Positions 8,450 through 17,307 of a stretch of 64,000 nt of DNA are shown piece by piece (position 1 is the first letter of the stretch; each line of letters starts with the position of its first letter). This DNA comes from JBOHRN01 sp050732775 (lineage in GTDB: Bacteria > Gemmatimonadota > Gemmatimonadetes > Longimicrobiales > Longimicrobiaceae). The notes under the pieces are model-generated. The model made no database searches. It saw only the letters and a list, made by a program, of their open reading frames with translations, and was not told where the DNA came from. The stretch lies in assembly GCA_050732775.1 (NCBI GenBank), contig JBOHRN010000055.1, positions 1 to 64,000 of the forward strand. Direction: 5' to 3'. Made by a program: the position numbers and the translations under genes.

Positions 8450-8451
8450 GC

Positions 8452-9501
8452 GTGATCGCCCGCGTTGCCGCAAGGGCGGTTATCCTGGGGATGGTTGCCG
8501 CCACTCCGCTCGCCGCCCAGTCGCTGCTGGATCGCTCTCCCAACCTGGCGGGCACGTGGACGGTGGAGCGGGGGCACGCGGTGTTCGTCTTCTCCCACCG
8601 CTTAGAATTTCTCAACGGGGGCGACGAGCTCATCAACTTCCCCACTCTCTCCTTGGCGCTGGGGCTCCCGCTCGGTTTCACCGCCGGGCTCGATTACACC
8701 TCGAACAGCGAGGCGGTACCAACGCAACTGGGGGGTAACGAGAGCGAGTACTGGCTCAAGCGCGCGTTCGGTCTCGGTGCCGGTAGCAGCGCCGCCGCCC
8801 GCCTGGGTTACAACAGCGCGGCCGGGAGCGTGGACGCGGCGCTAATGGCGGACGGACGGTTGGGCCCCGTCACACTGCTGGGCGAAGTGCGCGGCTTCTC
8901 GGACGGCTTCGGCAGCGGAGAACCGCACGCCGCAGTGGCGCTGGGGACGGTGATCCCCCTCACCCGTTACCTCGGGGTCGCGGGAGACGCGGGGCGGGTG
9001 GTGAGCGCGGACTCTTTCCCGGCGGTCTGGAGCGCCGGGGTCGCTATCTCCATCCCCGGTAGCCCGCACACCTTGTCGATCCACGCCGCCAACTCTGGAG
9101 CCACCACTCTACAGGGGGCTTCCCGGGAAAAGGTAATCGGTCCCCGGAGCGTCCGCTACGGCTTCGCCTTCACCGTACCGCTGGGGACGGGCGCCCGCTG
9201 GCTCCGCATCTTTCGGGGTGAACCGGAGCCCCCGCTTGCGGACACGGCCAGGGCGGCGCGTGTTGAGATGCGGGAGATCTCATTCACTCCTGCCGAAGTC
9301 CGCGTACGCGCGGGTGAGTCGGTGGAGTGGTTAAACCTAGACCCGGTGGCCCACACCGTTACGGCCGACGACGCCGCCTGGGAAAGTGGCTTCTTGGCGG
9401 AAGGTGACCGCTTCGTCCGCCGCTTTGACGAGCCGGGACGCTACCCGTACCACTGCGAGCCGCACTCCTGGATGGTGGGGGTGGTGGTGGTAGAAGAGTA
9501 G
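8452..9501 (+). CDS. outer-membrane beta-barrel (DUF5777-like) fused to a C-terminal cupredoxin domain
   Basis: A 349-residue protein with two parts. After a signal peptide (about 1-22, ending PLAAQ), residues 25-255 look like a small outer-membrane barrel of the DUF5777 type (NLAGTWTVERGHAVFVFSHR and alternating hydrophobic strands). Residues about 267-349 form a cupredoxin domain with the copper ligands His in VAHTVTADD, Cys and His in YHCEPH, and Met in SWMVG. The GTG start lies two bases after the stop of the cupredoxin lipoprotein gene, with GGAGGG just before it. A barrel carrying its own copper electron carrier is unusual and suggests electron transfer or copper handling at the outer membrane; that role is inferred. 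Confidence 0.75.
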   Translation: MIARVAARAVILGMVAATPLAAQSLLDRSPNLAGTWTVERGHAVFVFSHRLEFLNGGDELINFPTLSLALGLPLGFTAGLDYTSNSEAVPTQLGGNESEYWLKRAFGLGAGSSAAARLGYNSAAGSVDAALMADGRLGPVTLLGEVRGFSDGFGSGEPHAAVALGTVIPLTRYLGVAGDAGRVVSADSFPAVWSAGVAISIPGSPHTLSIHAANSGATTLQGASREKVIGPRSVRYGFAFTVPLGTGARWLRIFRGEPEPPLADTARAARVEMREISFTPAEVRVRAGESVEWLNLDPVAHTVTADDAAWESGFLAEGDRFVRRFDEPGRYPYHCEPHSWMVGVVVVEE

Positions 9502-9504
9502 GGG

Positions 9505-11283
9505 TCAGCGCCAGGCCAGCTCCTGCTTGCTCCACACCTCCCCGCCCCGCACCACCAAGCGCACCCGGCGGAGGTTGCGAACGTCCGCCAGGGGGTCGGC
9601 GTCCAGCACCACCAGGTCGGCGATCATCCCCGGCTCCACGGTACCAAAGTCGTCGCGCCCCAGCGCCCGCGCGCCGTTCCTAGTACTCGCCACCAGCACC
9701 TCCAGCGGGGACAGCCCGGCCTCGGCCATCGCTTCCATCTCATGGTAAATAGCGGGGCCGTGCAAGGTTAGGGGGTTGCCGGCGTCGGTACCGGTGGCCA
9801 CGGTGACGCCGGCGTCGTGGACCAGCTTCAGGTTGGCGAGCGAGGTCCGGTAGCCGCGCCCGGCTCGCTCGCGGTAAGCGGCCAGGTCGAGCCCCGGGCG
9901 CGGCGGCAGGGAATCGGTCAGGAACGCCTTGCGGCGGGTCTCGGGGTCCACGCACTCGAGCGGCACCTGATCCTCGTCGAAGTCTCGCGCCAGCAGCTCC
10001 ACGTACCCCTCCCGCACCGTGAGCGTGGGCACGTAGACCACCTCCGCGCGGCGGGCCAGCTCCAGGAACTCGGCGTCCACCAGCGTGTCCTCGACGGAGT
10101 GGACCAGCATGAAGGCCCCCATCCTCAGGGCGTCCTTGGCCGACTCCAGCGAGGTGGCGTGTACGATGAGAGGGATACCGGCGCTGCGCGCCTCTTCCGC
10201 CGCGACGGCTAGACGTTCCCTTGCGGTCTCCCGCTCGGCCGGGATCTCCAGCCCCCACACCTTGATCGCGTCACTCCGGTAAGCCGCCACCATCCTCGCC
10301 GTCTCTCGCGTTGTCTCCTGATCGGCCATGAAGACGATCTGCTGGCTGGCGGGAAGGTTCAGGACGTCGTGCTCGATGGTCGAGAGCAGCGGGCCGGCCG
10401 CGGAGAAGTGCGGGGCCGAGGTAGAGCCCTCGGCCCCTTCCCGCACCCCCCACGTCCACGGGTGGCCGCCCGCGTCCAAGACCGCGGTGACCCCCGAACA
10501 GAGGTAGCTGCGGTGAAAGCGCCCGGGGTTGGCCTCCAGGTCGGCGATCACCGAGTCATACGGGAAGCGGTCCCGTACGTCGCTGGCGTCGGGCCGTCCG
10601 TCGGCCCACCCGGTCTGCGAGTAGTGGACGTGGGCGTCCACCAGGCCGGGGATGATCCACTTGCCGCTGGCGTCGATCAGGTGAACGCCGGCTCCGGTCT
10701 CGCAATCACCCACGCAGGCGATGCGGCCGTCTCGGAGCACCACGCTGGCGCCTTCCAGCGGTGGGGCTCCAGTGCCCTTGATCACCGTGGCGCCCGTGAA
10801 CGCCACGGGAGGCACGGGCCGGTCGCCGGGAGAGCCGAAGGCGGTGGTCACCGCGATCCGCCAGCTTCCGTCCCGCTGGCGCACGAAGATCCGCTCGGAG
10901 ACGCCCCGCTGGCTGCCTCCGTCGACCACCCGGTACCGGTAGACGCCGTACACCACGCCGGGCGCCAGCGGGGTGACTTCTAGCTGGCTGGCCACCAGAG
11001 TATCGGGCCAAGAGTCGGGGTCGCCCCCGGCCAGCCCCTCAAAGCCGTACTCGGCGCCCGCCTGGCCTGTGCGGACCAGGCGGGGGCTTTGCAGGTAGTG
11101 CTCCAGGTAAGCGGCCCGGTCGCGGGCGTGAATGGCGGCGAGGTTGGAGCTAAAGTGCGCCAGCGCCTCGGTGGAATCCCGGGCGCGGGCGGCGTCGCTA
11201 TACAGTACTTGTTCGCCGCGGGGTGCCGTGGCGCAGCCGGTGAGTAGCGTGGCGGTGGCGACTAACAGGGTGGCTCGCTTCAT
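9505..11283 (-). CDS. amidohydrolase lipoprotein with N-terminal NTF2/SnoaL-like domain
   Basis: A 592-residue protein. The lipobox LLTGC (Cys17) predicts a lipoprotein. Residues about 35-150 resemble an NTF2/DUF4440-type domain (YRYRVVDGGSQRGVSERIFV, RDGSWRIAVTTAFG). Residues about 165-590 form a metal-dependent amidohydrolase with VDAHVHYSQ for the first metal site, VHATS, HSVEDT and GTDAGNPLTLHGP. The family hydrolyses cyclic amides, dipeptides or related bonds; the substrate is unknown. The gene converges on the barrel-cupredoxin gene with only three bases between and no terminator. It lies 12 bases downstream of the HAD gene on the same strand, so both may be co-transcribed. Confidence 0.85.
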   Translation of the reverse strand: MKRATLLVATATLLTGCATAPRGEQVLYSDAARARDSTEALAHFSSNLAAIHARDRAAYLEHYLQSPRLVRTGQAGAEYGFEGLAGGDPDSWPDTLVASQLEVTPLAPGVVYGVYRYRVVDGGSQRGVSERIFVRQRDGSWRIAVTTAFGSPGDRPVPPVAFTGATVIKGTGAPPLEGASVVLRDGRIACVGDCETGAGVHLIDASGKWIIPGLVDAHVHYSQTGWADGRPDASDVRDRFPYDSVIADLEANPGRFHRSYLCSGVTAVLDAGGHPWTWGVREGAEGSTSAPHFSAAGPLLSTIEHDVLNLPASQQIVFMADQETTRETARMVAAYRSDAIKVWGLEIPAERETARERLAVAAEEARSAGIPLIVHATSLESAKDALRMGAFMLVHSVEDTLVDAEFLELARRAEVVYVPTLTVREGYVELLARDFDEDQVPLECVDPETRRKAFLTDSLPPRPGLDLAAYRERAGRGYRTSLANLKLVHDAGVTVATGTDAGNPLTLHGPAIYHEMEAMAEAGLSPLEVLVASTRNGARALGRDDFGTVEPGMIADLVVLDADPLADVRNLRRVRLVVRGGEVWSKQELAWR

Positions 11284-11295
11284 GGTAGTGGGGTG

Positions 11296-11991
11296 TTATG
11301 CGAGGATGGCGGCCAGCACGCCCTCGGTATGCTCCAGGGAGTCGAAGAGGTAATCCGGCCGGCACTGAGCTAACTCTGACCGGGTATAGCCACCCGTGGC
11401 CACGGCAACGGTAGCTACGCCGAGAGACTCGCCGCACGCGATGTCGGCCGGGGTGTCGCCCACGATCACGACCTCCTTGTGGAGAAAGCGGCGGCCGGTC
11501 TCTTCGAACGCCCGGCGCACGGCCAGGGCGGGGAGCTCGCTGCGGACCGGGCTGTCGCAGCCGAAGGCGCCAACCCGGAAGCGTTCCCAGCCGATGCCCG
11601 CCGCCCCCAGCTTGCGCGCCGCGCCTTCACGCAGGTTGCCGGTGAGGAGCCCCAGGGTGGCGCGGTGGCCGTTCGCCTCTAGCCGCTGGAGCAGCGTAGC
11701 CACGCCGGGACACGCCTCGGTCTCTCCTTGGGCTAACTCCTGCTCGAGCCGCTCCAGGTAGCGGGGCCAGAGCTCGTCCAGCCGCTGGTCAACTTGGCTC
11801 TTGTTCAGACCGGCGGCGGCCAGCAGTTCGAAGGCGATCTGGGGGTCGGTCTTGCCTGCGAAGCTGTAGCCGTTCTCGGGGCCGGAAGTACCGTAGACCA
11901 GGGCCAGAGCCGTGCGTAGGGCGCGGCCGCCCGCACCCCCGGTGTCGAGGAGGGTGCCATCGATGTCGAAGAGAACGAGCCGGTTCATCAT
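11296..11991 (-). CDS. HAD-superfamily phosphatase (phosphoglycolate phosphatase-like)
   Basis: A 231-residue haloacid-dehalogenase family hydrolase. The four motifs are present: FDIDGTLLDT with nucleophile and acid Asp at residues 9 and 11, LLTGNL (motif II), a conserved Lys region near LHKEVVIVG, and GDTPADIACG (motif IV). A helical cap domain lies between about residues 18 and 95. This layout is that of Gph-like small-phosphate phosphatases, but substrates in this family are poorly predictable. The start ATGATG overlaps the stop codon of the upstream Lhr-like helicase gene, so translation is coupled. Confidence 0.85.
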   Translation of the reverse strand: MMNRLVLFDIDGTLLDTGGAGGRALRTALALVYGTSGPENGYSFAGKTDPQIAFELLAAAGLNKSQVDQRLDELWPRYLERLEQELAQGETEACPGVATLLQRLEANGHRATLGLLTGNLREGAARKLGAAGIGWERFRVGAFGCDSPVRSELPALAVRRAFEETGRRFLHKEVVIVGDTPADIACGESLGVATVAVATGGYTRSELAQCRPDYLFDSLEHTEGVLAAILA

Positions 11992-14900
11992 CAGCGAGAA
12001 ACGGGTTGCGCTCTTTGCTTCGGGCGGCCGGGGCCGAGGTACGCCCGCAGCGCGGGTACGCTGGCCCGGCTCTCCAGCGACCGCCGGATGCTACTCTCCA
12101 GGCCGGGGTCGTACGCGGCCAGTGCCATTACTTCTCCCGCTACCCGCGCGGCGAGGGGGACGCCGTCCCGGTAGACGATCCGGTTGCCCGCCAGCGCCGG
12201 GATACGTTCACCGGGGGTGACTATCCCGGTCAGGTTGAGCGGATCGGCCGCGCTCAAGGCGGTAAGCCGGCCATCGGGCCTTTCCCTGCGTACGGTGCGA
12301 AGCTGGCCCACCGCCTCCGGGAGGGCGAACTGCTCGCCCGAGAAACCGGTCACGAAACGGCCTCCCCGCAGCTCGCCGCGGGCCTCGAGCCGCCGGTAGA
12401 AGAGCGCCAGTTCGCGCCAGGCGGGCGCACCCTGCTCGCGCGCTAGAAGCTTGCGAAAAACCACCCCGTAACGCCTTAGCAAGGTCCACGCCCACTGCTC
12501 GATCGCCGCCAGCTCTGGCCCACTGGCGCCGGGGTGGCGGATGAGTGACCAGCGTCCCGCCGTATCCACGCCGTCGGGTGTGGTACGCCCCCGCCGCTTG
12601 ATCTTTTGGCCGCTCAGAGACCGGCGCTTGTGCGGCGGGGTGAGCAGGGCTCGCAGCCCCGAGAAGCTGTCCGACGACACCAGCCCGAGCGCCGCGAGCT
12701 CGCCCAACGCCCGTTCGGCTTGGGTGGGGATGAGGCCGGATTCCGCCACTAACTCGTGAAAAAATGACGCGCCCCGGCGCTCTAGCGCATCCACGAGCTG
12801 CCGCGCTTCCGTGGCTAGCTCCAGCGGAGCCCCGTTCGCCTCCGGCGAGAGCCACGCCGGGGCGCTCTGTCTTAGGAACAGCGCCACGGGCGAGGAGCGG
12901 AGTGGCCCGGCGGCGCGCGCGCCGCCGCCGTTTTGCCGAGTGGGCGAGCGCCGCCCCCACGCCACCCGCCCACTCAGGCAGAGAGTATCGAGCAGCTCCG
13001 GCTGATACTCCCGGCAGCGGGCCGGGAGGACGTCCCTCTCCCACCCGGCCGCCGCCAGTTCGAAGCCGTCGAGTTGCCGCACTACCCCGGCCAACCCCTC
13101 CAGCCCTGCTACCTGGCTGCCCGGCTCCAGGCGTTGCCAACGGAAAAGGAAGCGCGTGAAGTCGGCCGCGCTGGCCGGCTCGATTTCGGCCCGCAGCCGG
13201 TCCAGGGTGTAGCGGTGGATGCGCGCCAGGAGCCGGCGGTCACACCACTCGCGCTCGCTCACGCCCGGCGTAAAGAAGCCGCGCAAAACCACCCCTTCGG
13301 TCTCCAGCGCGAGCAGTGCGCTCTCGGCGTCTGCCCCGCCCACCCCGATAGCAGCGGCCAGGGCGGCGGCGGTGGTGGGGCCCGCCACCTCCAGCCGGCC
13401 GCGCAGCAGTTCGCGGATGGCGTGGTCCGGGTCTGCTGCAGTGTCGAAACCGGCGGGTGGCTGGATGGCAGGGTCCACCACCGCGTCCGGAAAGAGCGCC
13501 AGCAGTTCGACCAGTCGTTCGGCCGCTACCCAGAGGGTGGTTGCACCCTCGGGGGTAACCCGGGCGGCCCGGCCGGCCGCCGCTAACTGGACGAAGTACT
13601 CCCGCCATTCGGGACCAGTCCCGGTCTCGGCCAGGAAGCCGCACGTCATCAGGGCGTCGTGCAGTTCGTCGGGGCTTCCCGCTGCGGGGCGCACCTCCCC
13701 CCGTACCCTCTCGATGGCCGCGCTGTCGAGAGCGCCCAGGTCGTTGGCCGCCGACGGCTCTAACGCCCGCCGGGTGTAAACCGCTTGGGCGCGGCGCTCC
13801 TCCAGCGGGGCGTCGTCCAAGAATTCGTACACGCGGGCGTTGAGCAGGCCGTGCGCGAGCGGTGACGGCTCGGGTGTATCGCGCGCCACCAGCGTTAGCT
13901 CCCCCGCGTGAACCGCCCGCAACAGCTCCTCCAAGTGGGGCAGGTCCATCGCCTCCTCTAGGCAATCCGCCAGGGTTTGCCGCACCAGGGGGTGGTCCGG
14001 CACCTCCCGGTCGCCCGCGATGTTTTCCAGGCACGCGGCGGCGTCCGGAAAGGCGGCGGCGAGCAAGTCCTCAGCCTGCATGCGCTGGATTTGAGGCGGA
14101 GTCTTCTTGCCGCCGCGGCTCCTAGCCACGGCGAGCGAGATAGTGGCGCACCAGCGCCAATGGGTTTGAAACAGCGGTGCATCGAGAACCGCCTGTACCA
14201 GAGTGTCGCGCACCGTGTCAGGATGTAGGTAGCGGAACACCTCTTCCAGCGGAAAGGAGTGCTGCGGTCCGAGTGAGAGGAGCACACCCTCCTCGCTGGC
14301 CGCGGCTTGCAGCTCAAAGTTGAAGGTACGGCAAAACTTCTTGCGCAGGGCCAGCCCCCAAGCCCGGTTCACCCGTGCGCCGAAGGGGGAGTGCAGCACC
14401 AGCTGCATTCCCCCCGAGTCGTCGAAGAAGCGTTCGAGCACCAGGGTGTTCTGGGTGGGGATGGCGCCCAGGAGCCGCTTGCTCTCGGCTAGGTAGCTGG
14501 CGATCTGTTGGGCGGCCGTATGCGGAAGCCCGGCTTCAGTCGCTAGCCATCTGGCCGGATCTTCTTCCAGCCGCTCCTCCACCTCTGCCCGCAGTTCGCT
14601 CACCGCCCGGGAGAGTTCGTCGCTCCTCGCCGGGGCCTCTCCCAGCCAGAAGGGGATGTTGGGCGGAGCGCCCCGCGCGTCGGCGACCCGCACGGTGCCC
14701 GTCTCGATCCGCAGCACCCGCCACGAGCTATTGCCGAGTTGGAAGATATCGCCGGCCATGCTCTCGATGGCGAAGTCTTCGTTGAGGGTGCCGATGAAAG
14801 TGCCCTCGGGTTCGAGTACAACCCGGTAGTCGGCGTTGTCCGGGATGGCTCCGCCCGAGGTGATGGCGGCCAGCCGGGCCCCTTTCCTCCCGCGCAGTCG

Positions 14901-16319
14901 GCGGTTGACGGCGTCGCGGTGGACCAGCGCGCCGCGCCGGCCGCGGCGGGTCGAAAAGCCGCGCGAGACCATCTCGACCACACCGTCGAACTCCCCACGC
15001 CCGAGAGCCCGGTACGGATAGGCGCGGCGGACCAGGTCGAAGAGGGCGTCCTCGGACCAGTCTTCGCACGCGGCCTCGGCCACCACCTGCTGGGCGAGCA
15101 CGTCCAACGGCTTTGCCGGCACCACCACCCGGTCCAACTCGCCGCGCCGGACCAACCGCAACAAAGCGGCGCACTCCACCAGTTCGTCGCGCGTGAGCGG
15201 AAAGAGCCGCCCTTTGGGGGTACCCGACACGGTGTGGCCGGAGCGGCCCACCCGTTGCAAAAAGGCGGAGACCCGGCGCGGCGAGCCGAGCTGGCAGACC
15301 AGGTCCACCTGGCCGACGTCGATGCCGAGCTCGAGCGAAGCCGTGGCCACCAGGGCTTGGAGTTTGCCCCCCTTGAGCCGCTCCTCCGCGCTGAGCCGAC
15401 TCTCCTTGGACAAGCTGCCGTGGTGGGCCGCGACCGAGCCCTCTCCCAGCCGTTCGGCCAGGTGGCGGGTGGCCCGCTCGGCGAGACGGCGGCTGTTTAC
15501 GAAGACGAGCGTGGTACGGTGGGCGCGGATCAGCCCGGCCAGCCGGTCGTAGACCTCGTCCCACGCCTCCCCCGACATGACCGTCTCCAGAGGCGAGCCG
15601 GTAAGTTCGAGCCCGAGGTCGAGCTCGCGCGCGTGGCCCTCGTCCACCACCAGCGGAGAGGGGCCGCTCCCCGCCAAAAAGTCGGCCACCAACTCGATGG
15701 GCTTCTGGGTGGCCGAGAGCCCGATACGCTGGAGCGGCCCGCGAACTACGTGTTCCAACCGCTCCAGCGTCAAGGCCAGGTGGGCGCCGCGCCGTGCTTC
15801 GAGCACGGCGTGGATCTCGTCGACGATGACCGCGCGCGCGGAGCGCAGCATTTCGCGGCTCTTCTTGGCGGTGAGCAGCAGGTAGAGAGACTCGGGCGTG
15901 GTGACCAGGATATGCGGCGGCGTCTTGAGCATCGCCGCGCGCTCGGCGTGCGGGGTGTCGCCGGTGCGGACCGCGGCGGTCATGCGAACGGGCGGCAACC
16001 CCGACTCCTCGGCGAGCCGGCTTATCTGCCGCCTGGGCTCGGCCAGGTTGCTGTGGATATCGGAGGAGAGGGCCTTGAGCGGCGAGACGTAGACCACGCG
16101 GACCTGGTCGGGCAGGGTGTGCTCGAGACCTTCGCGGAGCAGGTCGTCGATGGCGGCGAGGAAGGCGGCGAGCGTCTTGCCCGAACCGGTGGGGGCGGCT
16201 ATGAGGGTGTGCCGGGCGGAGCGGATGGCGCGCCAGCCGCGGCTCTGCGCCGGCGTGGGCGCGGCGAAGCGTGCCTCGAACCAGCCGGCGGTTACGGGGT
16301 GAAAGTGGCAGAGGGGCAT
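11991..16319 (-). CDS. lhr: Lhr-family ATP-dependent DNA helicase (long form)
   Basis: A 1442-residue superfamily-2 helicase. Walker A is APTGSGKT at residues 42-49, the Walker B box is DEIH near residue 167, and motif III is GLSAT. The second RecA domain carries HHGSLSKESR, ATASLELGIDVG and QRVGRSGH (motif VI). A winged-helix and Lhr-specific core region follows to about residue 850. The remaining 590 residues match the long C-terminal extension of bacterial Lhr rather than the short archaeal form. Lhr proteins translocate 3' to 5' and unwind branched or RNA:DNA duplexes in DNA repair. The start follows a 51-residue ORF by three bases; its TGA overlaps the HAD start. Confidence 0.9.
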   Translation of the reverse strand: MPLCHFHPVTAGWFEARFAAPTPAQSRGWRAIRSARHTLIAAPTGSGKTLAAFLAAIDDLLREGLEHTLPDQVRVVYVSPLKALSSDIHSNLAEPRRQISRLAEESGLPPVRMTAAVRTGDTPHAERAAMLKTPPHILVTTPESLYLLLTAKKSREMLRSARAVIVDEIHAVLEARRGAHLALTLERLEHVVRGPLQRIGLSATQKPIELVADFLAGSGPSPLVVDEGHARELDLGLELTGSPLETVMSGEAWDEVYDRLAGLIRAHRTTLVFVNSRRLAERATRHLAERLGEGSVAAHHGSLSKESRLSAEERLKGGKLQALVATASLELGIDVGQVDLVCQLGSPRRVSAFLQRVGRSGHTVSGTPKGRLFPLTRDELVECAALLRLVRRGELDRVVVPAKPLDVLAQQVVAEAACEDWSEDALFDLVRRAYPYRALGRGEFDGVVEMVSRGFSTRRGRRGALVHRDAVNRRLRGRKGARLAAITSGGAIPDNADYRVVLEPEGTFIGTLNEDFAIESMAGDIFQLGNSSWRVLRIETGTVRVADARGAPPNIPFWLGEAPARSDELSRAVSELRAEVEERLEEDPARWLATEAGLPHTAAQQIASYLAESKRLLGAIPTQNTLVLERFFDDSGGMQLVLHSPFGARVNRAWGLALRKKFCRTFNFELQAAASEEGVLLSLGPQHSFPLEEVFRYLHPDTVRDTLVQAVLDAPLFQTHWRWCATISLAVARSRGGKKTPPQIQRMQAEDLLAAAFPDAAACLENIAGDREVPDHPLVRQTLADCLEEAMDLPHLEELLRAVHAGELTLVARDTPEPSPLAHGLLNARVYEFLDDAPLEERRAQAVYTRRALEPSAANDLGALDSAAIERVRGEVRPAAGSPDELHDALMTCGFLAETGTGPEWREYFVQLAAAGRAARVTPEGATTLWVAAERLVELLALFPDAVVDPAIQPPAGFDTAADPDHAIRELLRGRLEVAGPTTAAALAAAIGVGGADAESALLALETEGVVLRGFFTPGVSEREWCDRRLLARIHRYTLDRLRAEIEPASAADFTRFLFRWQRLEPGSQVAGLEGLAGVVRQLDGFELAAAGWERDVLPARCREYQPELLDTLCLSGRVAWGRRSPTRQNGGGARAAGPLRSSPVALFLRQSAPAWLSPEANGAPLELATEARQLVDALERRGASFFHELVAESGLIPTQAERALGELAALGLVSSDSFSGLRALLTPPHKRRSLSGQKIKRRGRTTPDGVDTAGRWSLIRHPGASGPELAAIEQWAWTLLRRYGVVFRKLLAREQGAPAWRELALFYRRLEARGELRGGRFVTGFSGEQFALPEAVGQLRTVRRERPDGRLTALSAADPLNLTGIVTPGERIPALAGNRIVYRDGVPLAARVAGEVMALAAYDPGLESSIRRSLESRASVPALRAYLGPGRPKQRAQPVSR

Positions 16320-16322
16320 CGG

Positions 16323-16478
16323 CTAGGCAGTACCCTTCCGCCGCAGCAGCCGCCACACGGACAGGTGTCCAGGATCTCCTCCTGGTTGGCGGGAGATGAC
16401 TTCGCCGATCTCATCCAGGGAGTCGGCTTCGATGCGGCGTCGTAGCCGCTCCCCCTCTTCGCTCAGCTCGAGCAGCAC
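16323..16478 (-). CDS. small coupled protein of 51 residues, function unknown
   Basis: A short frame between the YIP1 and Lhr genes. The GTG start shares its G with the YIP1 stop (TAGTG), a common coupling arrangement, and the TAG stop lies three bases before the Lhr start. The product (beginning VLLELSEEGERLRRRIEADS) is charged and mostly helical, with an acidic middle and a basic tail ending LLRRKGTA. Third codon positions are mostly G or C, as in neighbouring genes. Without this frame the YIP1-Lhr gap would be about 160 bases in an otherwise packed operon. No family is recognised. Confidence 0.55.
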   Translation of the reverse strand: MLLELSEEGERLRRRIEADSLDEIGEVISRQPGGDPGHLSVWRLLRRKGTA

Positions 16479-17203
16479 TACTGGACGGCCAGCGCGACGC
16501 CGAGGACCACCGCCAGGACGACGCCGGTCACTACCAGCGTCAGGCAGCCGAAGAGGGGCAGCAGCACGGCGAAAGCCGCCTTGCCGCTACTGGTCCGGTG
16601 GACCTGGCGGAGCCCTATGATCTCCAGGACGATGGACCACACCACCCCAGCCAGCCCCCCTAGCACCGGAATTATGGCGAAGAGTGACGGCCCCGCCGAG
16701 TAGCATACGGCCCGGATAGTCGCCTGGAAACCGCCCTGCGCGCCGCTCGCGACTTTGAGCAGCAGGTGGACGATGGCGCCCCAAACGAAGAGGAGTAGCA
16801 GTACCGCGAAGGGAGTGAGAAAGAAGCTGAGCAGGGCGTCCAGAAAGGGGTTTTCCCCCCGGCCTAGACCGCCGGTCAGGAAAGCCACTCCGGCCGAGGC
16901 GAACAGTACCTGCCAGAAGAGAGTGAACAGAGCGCCGATGACCGATACGATGAGCAGATACCCGACCGGCGCCAGGTAGCCGTTCCGGGGGGGTAGCTGG
17001 GCAAAGAACCGCGAGGGCCGGAAGGTGCTGTCGCGCCACGTCTCCCAGAGGGAGCCGAGAGGGTCGTCACCCATGCGCTCTTCCCACGGTACACCGGGCG
17101 GCTGGTACGCCGGCTCTGGTGGCGGTGGATACGGCGCTCTTCCGGGAGGATAGTGCGGCGGAGGCGTACCTCCCGGTTCCGGCGGGGGCGGCTGCTCTGT
17201 CAT
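16478..17203 (-). CDS. YIP1-family integral membrane protein
   Basis: A 241-residue membrane protein with a proline-rich N-terminus (residues 1-45, PPPPEPGGTPPPHYPPGRAP). About five hydrophobic segments follow between residues 85 and 241 (for example YLLIVSVIGALFTLFWQVLF and PFAVLLLLFVWGAIVHLLLK). The hydrophobic pattern, the WETWRDSTFRPSRFF entry helix and the C-terminal YSAGPSLFAIIPVLGGLAG block fit bacterial YIP1 proteins, whose biochemical role is unknown. The ATG at 17203 is preferred over an in-frame GTG at 17278 because the extra residues look non-coding; no clear ribosome site marks either. Confidence 0.75.
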   Translation of the reverse strand: MTEQPPPPEPGGTPPPHYPPGRAPYPPPPEPAYQPPGVPWEERMGDDPLGSLWETWRDSTFRPSRFFAQLPPRNGYLAPVGYLLIVSVIGALFTLFWQVLFASAGVAFLTGGLGRGENPFLDALLSFFLTPFAVLLLLFVWGAIVHLLLKVASGAQGGFQATIRAVCYSAGPSLFAIIPVLGGLAGVVWSIVLEIIGLRQVHRTSSGKAAFAVLLPLFGCLTLVVTGVVLAVVLGVALAVQ

Positions 17204-17307
17204 GGTTACGAAAGGAGTTCGAGGAGGTCTAGCCGAAAGCGTCGCTTTGGTAACCAAACCATCGGCGTTTTCGATCACTCTCCATCAAGCGGCTCGCTCA
17301 GAATACT

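Noticed and set aside
8308..8451. Longer N-terminus for the barrel-cupredoxin protein
   Set aside because: The upstream residues are a shadow of the cupredoxin lipoprotein gene; the GTG at 8452 has a ribosome site and starts a signal peptide.
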